Both the position numbers and the translations under genes were made by a program. Below, piece after piece: positions 1 to 11,529 of a stretch of 64,000 bases of DNA. The notes under the pieces are model-generated. The model saw nothing but the letters and a program-made list of their open reading frames with translations, was not told where the DNA came from and did no database searches. The DNA is from Manis javanica (Eukaryota > Chordata > Mammalia > Pholidota > Manidae): contig NC_133163.1 of NCBI RefSeq assembly GCF_040802235.1, positions 43,110,501 through 43,174,500 of the forward strand. Direction: 5' to 3'. Numbering within the stretch: the first letter of the stretch is position 1; every line of letters begins with the position of its first letter.

Positions 1-454
1 TCCACTCCAAACAAGAAAATGACACTAAATTCATTTAATACAAATTCATATTATTGTCTGAGGCATTTTAAGCAATGCTTAATTTAATTTCCTTGTTTGG
101 AGTGCAGTATTGGAGAATAGAACCACAGTGTAATATAAAAATAGGATTCCCACATCCACCAGACACCCAGCTATATTCTCCAGTGATTCACAAGAGCTCT
201 GTTTACATTCAATTGCAATTCAAATGTGCCAGATCATCTCTCTGTCCTGCAGTAAAAAGAAAAGTCAGCTCCTGAAAGCAGATCATTCTACCCAGGCAGA
301 CAAACTCCGAGGGCTTGACCTTCAGGATATGGTACAAGTCCTCTTATTTGGTTAGACTTCTTACAGGTCAGATATGTTGACTGTTCGTGTTCTCTTGGCC
401 TACTAATCAATTCACTAGAGTTCTAGTCCTTTCTTCTCAGGGAGTTGGAAATAA

Positions 455-655
455 CCTTTATTGAGCATCTACAATGTGTGAAGTGTTGAAAACCTGAGTG
501 TCTTTAAATCTCAAAAATCCTATGTGTAAATGGAGGTAATAACCCTATTTTACATGGAAGACCATGAGAAGCAGAGGGGATATGAGATTTGCCCAAGGCC
601 ACATGGCCAGTGAGGAGCTGCTCTGCATACAGCCACGTGCTCTTCAATGTTGGCA
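455..655 (-). mobile_element. MIR SINE
   Basis: Reverse MIR: CTTTATTGAGCATCTACAATGTG, CCCTATTTTACATGGAAGACC, GAGATTTGCCCAAGGCCACATGGCCAG. Confidence 0.75.
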
Positions 656-659
656 CTTT

Positions 660-1250
660 GCATAGGGCCACTCCCCTGGGGGACAAAGATTTTTGGCCAG
701 GGGTTATGAAAGGTGAGCTTTAGCCAGGCCACAAAGTCCTTTAAATGGTATACAAAAATAGTGTGTATGTGTACTCTTTGGAGGAGGGGGTCCATAGCTT
801 TCTTTAGTCCTGCCAAAGCTTTATGATTTAAAAAATAATATGTACTATTGCCTGGGCCCTCTGTGACAGAGGGCTTTGGGGCACCCAACACATGTTCCTC
901 CTTCTGCATGTGACTTGAGCAGGTACATGAGTAACAACAGTACACCAGCCATGTGCCTGTTTGAGGACTCACTCTGCAGGGTGCTCTCATCCAGTGGAAG
1001 GACTGAGACAGGGTGGGGAAGTAATTCCCTTTAGAGGTCTTGAACTGGCTTGGGTAGTACTGAGCACAGAGTGCCCTTCGGCTGCTGAGTGGAGAAAGTC
1101 TCCAGCCTGCTTAGATTTTCGATGTGATGCTATCCTTTCCCAGCCCAGCGGTCCTGGCTCCTGACGGGAATAACCCCACCCAAGCTCAATGGCTCTGTTG
1201 CTCACAGAGCAGGGTGAGGAGAAGAAGAAAGGCCAGAGTGAGGGCCAGCA
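660..1250. other. Unique DNA, no gene recognised
   Basis: A 147-codon minus-strand open frame (550-990) overlaps the MIR to its left and shows no domain, splice support or codon bias I can recognise, so I treat it as incidental. The stretch 1-455 is equally featureless. Confidence 0.5.
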
Positions 1251-1254
1251 AACT

Positions 1255-1375
1255 GGACTTTAAGCTCCTTTGCTGCCATCAACTCCATATGACTTTAAGC
1301 AGAATCCTCTTCTAACTATAATATCCTCATCTTTAAAATGAAATTAATACCTACCTCCCACTCCTCCCCTTAGTT
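1255..1375 (+). mobile_element. MIR SINE fragment
   Basis: AACTCCATATGACTTTAAGC, then CTCATCTTTAAAATGAAATTAATACCTACCTCC, matching the MIR core and downstream part. Confidence 0.6.
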
Positions 1376-1479
1376 AACCAACAAAGCAAAACACAAAATG
1401 AACTTAAAAAATACATGGGTATTACGTAAGATTATGAAACTAAAGAGGTCCCAACCATTTAATGCAACTCAAATCAGTT

Positions 1480-1830
1480 AATTTCACTGATATCTTGGAA
1501 TACTTGTTTCCAAATATCATGTTCTGGAGACAAAATAATGAAGATACAACTTCTGGCCTCAAAGAGATGAGAATCTAGTATGTATAGAAAGGCAGGGGTA
1601 TAAAACAGTTGTAGCACAGGGTAGAATAGAGTAATTGTAAGAAGGCTATAAATTACTTTCTGTGGAGGGTCAGAAGAGGGAAAAATATCTTCTTGGGTAG
1701 TGAGATCAGGAAAGGCATTGGTAGGAGGTAGCATTCGAAACCTTGGGAAGACCTCTGTGGGCAGAGGACATGTTTGAAGGTCTGAACAGAAGAAGGGCCT
1801 GATAAGTCTGGGGCATATTTATATAATCAT
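1480..1830 (-). mobile_element. L2-like LINE fragment
   Basis: Reverse L2 3' words: TCAAAGAGATGAGAATCTAGTATG, GATCAGGAAAGGCATTGGTAGGAGGTAGCATTCGAAACC, GAACAGAAGAAGGGCCTGA. Diverged. Confidence 0.6.
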
Positions 1831-2639
1831 GAGTAGCCAGCATTGTCTTGACTAACTCCTGGGAGGCCAGCAGTGGGTGGCAGATTGCTAGGCTGAAGTG
1901 AGGGCCAGATGAATTTACATGTCACCTGCAGAGAGTCGGATTTAAAGACCTTAATAGGAGTTTGCATTTTGGAATTTTTAAAATTTGGCTCTATTTTGCA
2001 GCCAAGGCTGGGAACCACTGGGCTAGATGGTCTTCAAGGTCCCCTCCATCCTCCGGGAGAATCATTCCCTTTTTAACAGAACGGACTTGGTTTGAAAATA
2101 GAAGTGTTTGGTTATAATGGCTGAAAGGGTGATTTAAAGCCCTTTCTCCTCAGTCAGTGGGTTCCTGAATAACCTTGAAAGGCTATTCTAAGATCATGAT
2201 CCACAGCCCAAATACCTCCATAATGTCAGTGAGTTGAGTGGGCCCAGTAGGGACTGGCAGCTCAGTCACCCTGCCTGTCCAAAGAGGGCAGCCTCTACTC
2301 ATCTCCCACTGACAGCCACTGAGGAGGAGCATGGGCCTGGAGTCGCCAAATCCTATGACTTTTCAAGAGTAGCCAGGAATCTGGTGAAAGATCCTGATTT
2401 CATTATCTTATTACAAAATTCAAAGTTGTGATAAAACACTATACAAACTGAACAAAATACGATGGCAAGCCAGATTCGATCAGCAGATCTTTGGGTTGAT
2501 ACCTATGGTTTAAAGTTTTCACTACTAAAAAGGACTGGCTTTCATTTTCATCAAGCAATTGCTACCTGACAAAATATCTTTAGAGAGAAAATATTTGTTT
2601 TGACTTCATGTGTTTTAGGTTTTTTTAAAACTGTAATAT

Positions 2640-2995
2640 CTGGCTGAGGAGACATTAAGAACTCCCATGTGCATTTATCAACTAAGAGTCAATATTGTTT
2701 TACCTATATTAGTTCCTTCCTATGTCATTTGAAGCAAATCTCACATATTATATCATCTCATCCATAAATATTTAAACATAACCACAATACAAGTATCACA
2801 CCTAAAAATTAATAAACATTTCTTAATAATATCCAATGTTCAATTTCCAATCATCTGAAAATATCATACTTTTTTTAGTCAGAATCCAAAGAAAGGCCAC
2901 ACATTGCAATGGGTTGACATGCTTACATTTGCTTTTGGTATTGTTTTTTCACATTGATTTGCTGAATTGGCTATTATTAATGTGTTTGAATGTAA
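2640..2995 (-). mobile_element. Old L1M 3' fragment (inverted)
   Basis: Contains reverse L1M 3'UTR words such as ACATAACCACAATACAAGTATCACACC (2775-2801) and a degenerate AATCCAAAGAAAGGCCACACATTGCA. Strongly diverged, without ORF. Confidence 0.6.
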
Positions 2996-2999
2996 CCTG

Positions 3000-5695
3000 C
3001 CATGAAAGGATTTGTAAAAATGTAATGAACGTTTGCAAGGCCGAACTCTGTGATCATATTAGAAGTTAGTTTGATATAGTAAGTCTTATAAACAGCTAAA
3101 TTCTGTCAAAGGAAAATCCATTTTTAATGCATGATTGAATATTGATAATTAATGGGAACTATGAGGAAGTCATATGCAAAGATTAATTACCAACTGAGCT
3201 CAGAGAACATTTTTCTTCCTTTGTAATCTTACCTCCTGAGAGAAATAGTCTATATTGGTCCTAGAGTGCATTGACAGATATGTCCAGAAAGAAAAGCCAC
3301 AGACTTTAATCTTTATTGGTCATGCTTAATTGGATGTACTATTATTTTTATTTGCAGAGACAATATTTTTCAGTTAATTCTTTCTGTAATACTGGAATGG
3401 GAAGGGGGGTGCTGAGGCCTTTCTCACTGTACAAGACGTGTGCAGTCATAAGTCCTGGGGTTCTGAATGGTTCTCCGTATTGGACGTTTGAAATCAACTT
3501 TTTATGATGGAAAATCTAATTGTCTGAACCCAGGTCATCCTCTACAGACTACCTCTTCAGAACTGTCACTAAACTTGGACGAAAAGTGATGCCCTAGGCT
3601 TCCTGCTTCAGAAAGTGACATGAGTGAAACTGAGCCCTGAAATCCAAGTTTGTTAAAAGAAGGAAAAATACTGTGGGTTGTCCTATAGAAAGCCAGACAG
3701 GCCTGGCTGTTTGCACCCACGTGGTGCAAACATCCTGGTGTACTGTGCCTCTACCTAGGCTTCTGTTGAGAGACGTCCAGGCTGGCCTGTGACTGGCAGC
3801 AACTGAGGTTCGGTTTGCAAAGGTGGCTGGTGGCCGGTGGTTAATTACATGTTTGACGAACTTGCTGTTAAGACAATGTGACACGTGTCCTCCAGCAGCT
3901 GCGAACTGCCAGGTTACTGGAGAGTTTCCTGTACGGATACTAATTATGCCTAATTTGGTCCTGACATTTCCACATTTGTCTTTCTGTCACAAAGTTTGTG
4001 ATTACAAATCCCTCATGTGGATTGGGAGTGAGGCTACATTTCTGATGGTTCACACATGTAATAAAGCAATTCATGAAACCAGCAGTGTTTAGCCGTCTTT
4101 ACAAAACACAGAACATCCACAGTTATTTGCACCCCTGAGAAAAGTTTGCTCTTTCAAGGTATTTGTTTTCTCAATGAATTCATTACCTGAATAACAGAGA
4201 TGAAGCTTCTAAATGTGACACTGTGTGGAAAGGACAGCCACATGCTCCCTGTGTGGAAGGGGTCACCATTGTGTTCCTGAGGGGTGTGCTTTTAATCCCA
4301 CACATGCAGGCTGGGGCAGGGGGCAACCCCGCTTCCAGTGGGAGTGGAGAGGCAGATGCCACCCACTGTTCTCTCTGATGTCACCCTTGCCTGGGAGGAC
4401 CTAAGAAGAGGGCCTTGCTTGAAAAATGATGGACAGCCACTTGACAGCAGCTTCATTAACTGGGAGGCTCTTTGGGGCCAGAGCCACGGCTGGCTGGGTT
4501 CCTGCCTGTGCGTGATGCGAGCATAGGCAGTATGGTGCGTAGTGACGAAGGTGGGGACAGAGGTTTAGATGACTGTCCATGCTGGTGGGACTATGGGGAC
4601 AGGGAACAGAGGCTGGAATTGAGGTGAGACAGTCCTTTCAGAGCTGACCTGGCTGCAGGGAGCCTGAGCAGGGACTGCAAAGTGGAATCCCCCCCAGGGA
4701 GAAAACGGGCAGGACTACCAGTCTCTTGGTCTCCGAGCTGGCCTCAGGGCTGCCCTGTTCATCCATCTTTAATAGGCTACAAAGGCCTGGAAGCTGAGCG
4801 ACAAAGTGCAGATCCATCTTCGAGAAGAGCCTTGGGTGCTGTCTTCCTGTCAGCTAAATACCTAGGTGTTTTGCAAGATATTTTGAGTCAGGAAAGTATT
4901 TACTGGTAAGTTGCTCTGGTTTTATTTGGCCTTATGGGGTGGTCTCTTCCCCCGGGAGTTGGAGGCCACCTTTGCTCCTCTGTCAAAAAAGCCTTCCATG
5001 TGACCACAAAGATCAGAAATCAGAGGGGCCTGAGGTTTCCCCACTGCCTATAGCATAACCAGAAAAAGACAGCCCATTTGCTCTGTACCTCCTCTATCTA
5101 GGCAGTCTCTTTCTCTCAAAAAGTCATCACACATTGAAACGAAGCAATTTGAAGCATCCATGTTGCCCCTGAAATGGGAAAAACCAATCCTCTTAACTAA
5201 TGACCTAGATGAGGTCACCATCCCCGGGTCATCAAGATTAGCCAAGTGGCCACTCATGAGCTTGTAGAGAAAAGCTCAGATTGACTTGTTTCCCTTAAGA
5301 ATGGCAAGAGCCAGGTATATAATTTTGTCCCTCACAGGTCCTTATTTGACTCCACTGGAGTTCAGTATAAACTGTAATTACATTATAATACCAAGCAAGC
5401 TCAAACTGCCATGGCCATGTGGTGACATGTGTCTTCTTTGGGTTAATTTTGGTGAGCACTACCATTTTATATTGGAACTGGAACTGAATCAGCAAGGACC
5501 AAATCGGCATTCTTTATAAAGCACAATGCAAAGTTGCTGTAGTGTTTTCCTTTGGGTTTAATACGTGTCATGTGTTACGGGGTGGGCGGCAGGGTGCAGG
5601 GGTGACTGAATATCTAGAAAGGCTTTCTCTATTTGAAAACTCTGCTAAATCTATTTCCTCATTGACTGGATGGGGAGAGAAAAACTGACTTTGTA
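3000..5695. other. Unique intergenic DNA
   Basis: No recognisable repeat, RNA gene or exon. Only short incidental open frames occur on both strands. GC rises around 4270-4720 without CpG clustering, so it is not a CpG island. Confidence 0.5.
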
Positions 5696-5699
5696 GTGC

Positions 5700-5890
5700 A
5701 GAATATGTGTTCGGAGCCTGAATTTGACATCATGTTTTAAGACCAAGATTTTCTGCCATTTACCAGCTCTCTGGGGTCAAGTACCCAAAGGTCTCCATGC
5801 CCTTGGTTTTCTCCTCCGTGTAAAAGACAATTCCTGCCTCGGGGACTTATTGTGCAGATTAAATGATAATGAGTGCAATAAAGCTGTGAG
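5700..5890 (+). mobile_element. MIR SINE
   Basis: TCTGCCATTTACCAGCTCTCTGGGG, TCCTCCGTGTAAAAGACAATTCCTG, CAGATTAAATGATAATGAGTGCA follow the plus MIR order. Confidence 0.6.
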
Positions 5891-6689
5891 CACCCCGTGG
5901 CCCCACACCACACCCACCAGAACTTTGTCAGTGAATAAGCTTGGCACAGTGTTCCAGCCCTTCTTCCCAGAAGGGATTCCTTGGGAGACTTTTAGATTGA
6001 GAAGCCTCCGGGATGTCTAGGCTGCTTGTCCTAACTAAGGCAGAAGAGAAAATCAAGGTCATTGCCTGTAAAAATGGGTGCTTCTCAAAGAAAATGTTTA
6101 TTTTCTACCTCCACCCCCAAGCCCTGTTGCATGTGGAAACTTCAGTTTCCAGATTGTTTCAAGTTCTCCTGCCTGTCAGAGGCAAAGCCTGCAGTGGCAG
6201 ACATGCTTGGTAACAGGTTACTATTTTGTTCTGGAGATCCTTGGTCTGGTGTAGAGCAGACTTGAAGCCTCGGAGGTGAGGACAGAGATACGTATGTGGG
6301 GGCCGTGGGGGTGGAGGGCGGTGGGGTTGGAGAGAGGATGGTCAGGGCGGGCACTGTCTCTGGTCTTCTTATCTGTACATTCACCTCCTTGCTGATCTCA
6401 TCCATTTAAGGTTTTAAGTACATCTGTAGAAAGATGACTCTTGAAGGTGTTTTCCATGCAGACCACCCTCTCTGTCTATATGATGTTTCCACTGAGAAGT
6501 CTATTAGACATCTCACAAGAAGGCTGTGTGTCCAAATCCTGGCTTCCATCCACAGCCTTTTCCCTCTGAGTAAAGCCAACTTCAATCTCACAGCTGCTCA
6601 GGATGACAAGTCAGGGTCGTTTTCCTCTTCCTTTCTTCTCATCTCCCCGAATGGGTGGTTCACCTTCAGGTAAACCCAGAATTCAGCCT

Positions 6690-6990
6690 GTTCTCACAGC
6701 TCCCTCTGCCACCGTCTAAGCCACCATCTAAGCCACCATCTGTCTCGCTTAGGCTCTTCCAATGGCCTCGGGCTTTTTCTTCCTTTGGTCTTCTCTTAAC
6801 TCAGCAGAGTGATCTTGTTAAAAATCAAATCAGATCATCTGGCTCCTCAGTTTGCGGCTCCCACCTCACTCAGGGGAGTGGAGCTGGAAACTGCTGTCTG
6901 CACCTCTGCTTTGGAAAAAATGAAAACAAGCTCTGCCTGCCTCTTGTTCTCTCTCCCTCTCTTGTGGGAGTGCCAGGACCACTTGTGCCC
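6690..6990 (+). mobile_element. L2-like LINE fragment
   Basis: CAGAGTGATCTTGTTAAAAATCAAATCAGATCATCTGGCTCCTC (6805-6848) is the L2 word for the region just before the 3' end; flanks are degraded. Confidence 0.5.
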
Positions 6991-6994
6991 TCAA

Positions 6995-9475
6995 GGCCAC
7001 ACCCTAGCTGCAGAGTTATACTCACATGCTAATCAGTTGGTCACTGAAGTGGGTCAAGATTAGATTTGCTGAGAAATGTCTTCCCCAGATCCAGGAACTT
7101 TCCCTACTAGCTGTGGAAGATAAGACCTTCAAGTGGCTTTATCGAGAGAGAGATTGTCCCCTTTGTCCTCACCCTATTGGAATCTCTATTCAGCAGCTCA
7201 GAGCCCACACCTCCAGGAAATGCCTGTGTATTTCAAGAACATTTAACCCAGCAGCTTTCTTTTCTACTTGGTTCTTCAAATACTTTCTATCTCTTTTTTT
7301 CCCTTTAAGAAAACTAAGTCCATTTTAATTTTATGGGCTTGACAGAACTAGGACAATAGGACAATGTTTGCTCGAATCAAATTTTTTTGTGAGAATTTTT
7401 TTGGCAGAATCGGTGTTTGCAAGAAGCAGATAAAACTTGACTGTTGGAGAACCTGCCGTAGCAAGCAGCTGCCTGCCAGCAAATCTCCAGTTAACAACAG
7501 AGCTGGAGTCATTGTTAGCCAGGTAGGAGAGATGGAGGGGAAGAGAAAGCCCTAGGCCTTCCTTGTTAGGTTCTGAATGAATTGGTTGTTTACCAATTAC
7601 TGTAAGACAGCAGATCTGGGTCCATGAGTTCTCTAAAGATAACATCTCCACTTGGTTTGCCCTCCTTACACAACACGGGTGCATATGCATCAAGGAAGCC
7701 CCACAGCCCTGAGATATTTTATTCACCTCACACTCAGAGGAGTTCACTGACTGGAATTCAATAGAAACTGTTCTCTGTGTGAAAGTAATTTCAGAAAGTA
7801 ATCTAGTTTATGGAAATGAAAGGCATCAAAACACACAAAAAAACACTGTTTCTCTACAAGTGCCTTGCCTCAAATATTTGACATGGAAATTTGTATAATC
7901 CCTCTGGGGGCACATGGGTTTCACCAGGGTTAACATCTTTTGAAATGAATTTCACAAATGTTTATTTGCCTTGCCAGGCTGACAAATAACTTAGAATATC
8001 ATGGCATCTTACTGGAATCAGACTTAATGATATGGATCTCAGTTGATTGTAGAGATTAAAAAGCATGAATTTTAACTGGGTATTGGAGTTGACGTCATTT
8101 TGAACACTGCCCCAGGAACAAAGATGTCACTTAGTGGCTCTGGGTCCCCAAATCTCCTTGCTATGTAATGCACCTCAGCAATGACAACAGATCATCCCAG
8201 CAATAACAGCGGACTGTCCACTGCCACATTCTGCCTTTTTTCTCACAGAGGAAACCAGTCTTATTGCACCTTCCTGGAAGGAGAGGGAAGGGAAGGTACT
8301 CAAGTAAATGGCAGACTCGGGTCTGATGTGGGTACCTGGTGAAATGGGGTGGGTTGCTTCTCACTAGTGCTTAGGAAAAGAGTAGGCACAAGGTGAGCCC
8401 TTAGTGAGACCAGCTTGAGGTTAGGATAAAATCAAGGAAGAGCGCAGGAGAGGGAAGCTGAGGTTTTCCATCATCTGAACCCAAATGTCAGTGGAACCCT
8501 TTTTTCTTCCTTTAGGGGAGCAAGGGCTTCACACCTTACAGAATCCTTTGTGATCTGTGAAAACCCTTTCCCCTCATGCAGGAGGACCCGCCTGATAAGG
8601 ATCCTTCCCTGGAATCTCAGTCCACAGTCAGAGTTAGAGTTGGCACAATCCCCATGGCTCATTCAGTGGTTCCAACCCTCCTGTTGCACAAGTCAGCCTC
8701 TCGAGGGGGCTGCATGGTGGGTGAGCAGAGCCAGTTGCAGACCGGTGTTTGCTGCTCCGTGGTCCAGCACCCTCCCTGCTGCACAGTCTCCCTCCTCAGT
8801 TAAATGTGATGTCTGTGCCCAGGCCAGAGGGGCGTCTATTGGAGCAGAGAGCCATGAACCTTACATGAGACCTAAAACTGCAGGTATATAGACTCTGCAG
8901 ACTGGTGGAAACCATAGGTGGGACAGCGGCCTTCTAGCTTTGCGCCACCTCCACCGCATGACCTCTCCTGAGTGTGCCCTGACTTCTATCCTGCTGCCTG
9001 TGAGAGACTTAATAAGCAACTCAAACTCTACACCTTCTACCCAAGCTGTTTCCTCTTCCTGAATTTCCATCTCTTTTTATAGTACCAGTGATTAGGTCTA
9101 GGAACCTTGGCATGGCCAGTGACTAATATCTCCCTCTCTGATCTACCTCCATTCAATCACTTGCTGAGTTCCACTGATCCTACCTCATGTACAGTCTTCT
9201 ATCTGCTAGTATTATTCAACATGGCAGAGTGGATAGGATCATTCTTCATTTTGCGAGACTGTCCTGCAGGTCATTTAACATTCCTGACCTCTGCCCACCA
9301 AATGCCAGTAATGACCTCCAGTCACTGTGACAATCATAAACAACTCTAGACGTTCCCAGATGTGCCCTAGGCTCAAGGTCATCCCAGCTGAGAAACACAG
9401 GTACTTTTCCCCATCACTACTCTGGATTCTGGCAATTTACTTTCCATCTGAGATATTGGATCTTGGATGATCTAA
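6995..9475. other. Unique intergenic DNA
   Basis: I see no gene here. The open frame at 7331-7747 (minus, 139 codons) has no recognisable domain. Weak L2-like composition appears near 9100-9360 but cannot be assigned. Confidence 0.45.
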
Positions 9476-9479
9476 CTGG

Positions 9480-9720
9480 CCTTCTCCTAATTTCTCCTCT
9501 TCCAATCATTTTTCACAAAGCTAGTAAGTAATGTTTCTAAAACACAGCTCTGATTACATTACTTCCTGTTCAAAACATTTAGTGACTCTCTACTGCCTGT
9601 GTAATAAAATCTAACTCCTTAGCCTTGATTCAAGACTCTGTACAAATTGGCCTTAATATCCCTAACCCTCTAATGCTTCCTTTTCAAGACCCTTATGCTT
9701 CCAAAAGAATGGTGAGTGAC
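9480..9720 (+). mobile_element. L2 LINE fragment
   Basis: AATGTTTCTAAAACACAGCTCTGATTACATTAC, then GACTCTCTACTGCCTGTGTAATAAAATCTAACTCC and TCCTTAGCCTTGATTCAAGACTCTGTACAAATTGGCC: clear L2 order. Confidence 0.75.
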
Positions 9721-9779
9721 TGAATGAATATTTCACCTGAGTGTCTTCTTTCAAACGTGAGCCAACAGTGGATAATTTG

Positions 9780-10300
9780 TGGGTTGCCTGGTTAACTAAT
9801 GCTGCATCATAAATCACTCAAAACTTAGTGGCTGAAAACATCAACCGATTTTATTTTTATCATCAATCTTTGAATCAGGAATTTGAGCAGGGTTCTCCTG
9901 GGAGATCCTTCTGTTACCCGTGGTGTCACCTGGGGTACTTGGCAGTATCAGCTGGTGGCTGGACTGGTCTAGAGGATCCCAGTCACCTTCACTTGTATGT
10001 CCCAGCACCTTAGCGCAGACAGTTGGCAGGGTACTCTCTACCAGCCCCTCACCTTCTCTATGAAGCCTACACTCCCCAGGGGAATGGAGTTCCTTCCACG
10101 GGGGCTCAACACACTAAAGGAAGGAAGCCCAAACTGCCAGCTCTCCTAAAGGCTGGACGCAGAACAGACAGTGCAGTCATAGAGCCTCACCAGATGCAGG
10201 GAGTTGGGGGTGGGGGGCATCACTTCCTGATGGGAGGAGACTCAGGATTCGTCGGGATGCTGATCCTCCACAACAGGGCAGTCAAACTTCATGGGTAACA
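9780..10300 (-). mobile_element. ERVL/MaLR-like LTR relic
   Basis: Begins GGTTAACTAATGCTGCATCATAAATCACTC and AACTTAGTGGCTGAAAACATC, a common reverse-LTR 3' end. It continues with GATGGGAGGAGACTCAGG near 10229. Strongly diverged; family unsure. Confidence 0.5.
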
Positions 10301-10534
10301 CACAGCACCATGTCAATTGGCAGCTTCCACCTTTATTCTGTAAGTTTCTGTTTTAGACACTGCTGTCAGCATAGTTCTGAAGTGGAAAAAGAGCTTCGTT
10401 TCTGCCTTATTTTATCTTTGGCCCTTATCTATTCTCCCTTAGTCTGACCTTCTCTGATCTTCTGCTTTGAAAAAGCTGCCAATGAGACATCATGGCCACA
10501 CCCAGGATCACTGCCAGCGGACTACAGGGTCTAC

Positions 10535-10860
10535 AGCAAGTCTAATAGAAACACATATGCAAGCCACATGAGTTACATAAAAAGAAATAGGTGAAATCAA
10601 TAATACATTTTCTTTGACCCAAAGTATGAAGAAATGATCATTTCAACATATCAATAAATAAAATTACCGAGAAAACAAAATTATTTTATTTATAAAATAA
10701 AATTATTACATTCTCTTTTTCATAAGGAGTCTTCAAAATCCAGTGTGTATTTTACACCTACAGTGTGCCGCAATTTAGTCCAGTTCATTCCAGACACCAC
10801 TCTAGTGTCCAGCAGCTACATGTGGCCACTGTACTGGACAGCGTAGGTCTAAAGCTTTCA
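10535..10860. mobile_element. Nonautonomous DNA-transposon relic (hAT/Charlie-like)
   Basis: Matches the pattern of an ancient mammalian MER element: CTAATAGAAACACATATGCAAGCCACA at the left, TATTTTACACCTACAGTG in the body, and GCTACATGTGGCCACTGTACTGGACAGCG-like sequence at the right end. The family name is not certain from memory. Confidence 0.6.
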
Positions 10861-10869
10861 GTAACTGAA

Positions 10870-11136
10870 GGGCCCCCACCAGTAAGATGGCAAACTTCCG
10901 GCTTCTCTTCGGGGTCCTCGGTTCCCGCCGGCGCCACCTGAAGCCCAATCACCTCTCGCCCCCCTCCCAATCCCAGCACCTAGCCAACAGCCACCAGCCC
11001 CGTAGAAGTGACACCTCTATCAATTCATGCCCCTTCCTATATAACCCAGCACCTTTCCCTAATAAAGCGGAACTCTCCGGTGAATTGCTGCTATGTGTCG
11101 CTCCTTTCCTTTCATTAACTGTTATTGTCTTCCCAA
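10870..11136 (+). mobile_element. ERV class I-like LTR fragment, plus orientation
   Basis: LTR-like promoter architecture. A GC-rich U3 segment (AAGATGGCAAACTTCCGG near 10884) is followed by TATATAA at 11038-11044 and AATAAA at 11061-11066, then AGCGGAACTCTCCGGTGAATTG. The short TATA-to-polyA spacing is typical of compact gammaretrovirus-like LTRs. No internal gag/pol follows, so it is a solo or truncated LTR. The left edge is uncertain. A long open frame running through this and the next element is coincidental. Confidence 0.6.
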
Positions 11137-11505
11137 TGGGTTTCAGCCCCAGGCAAGTTCGCTATGGATTCAGTGTGACCAAAGAAAATGACAGCAAAAC
11201 GTTCTTTGGGGTGAAAGGGTTATACCCAACTTTACTTCCAGGTGGCAGGTCAGTCACTAAAACCCGTTCGCTCAGAGCGAGTCTGCATGCAGCAAGCCGG
11301 TCTCTGCCTCTGGGCCTCTGTCCTCTGCTCTGCTCTCCTGCAGCCTTGCAGCCCTGCCACTGTGTTGTGCCCAGAGTACTGGGCAGAGCTCTTTTTATAG
11401 AGTCAACAGCCATGTATTGCCCACAGGTGTGCAGTGAGCTACTCAACCACAGGCAGGTGAGAATCCTGGCCAGAGGAACTCTCATTTTATCCACAGTTAT
11501 TTACA
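11137..11505 (-). mobile_element. LTR-like element, minus orientation, TG...CA ends
   Basis: On the minus strand it starts TGTAAATAACTGTGGATAAA (11505 leftward) and ends GGGGCTGAAACCCA (11137), so it has TG...CA termini. It contains a TATAAAAAG box at 11399-11391 followed by GAGCTCTGCCC. The length of 369 bp suits a solo LTR. No duplicated flank of 4-6 bp is visible. It abuts the plus-strand LTR. Confidence 0.5.
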
Positions 11506-11529
11506 CACACACTCCCTACCATCAAAAAA

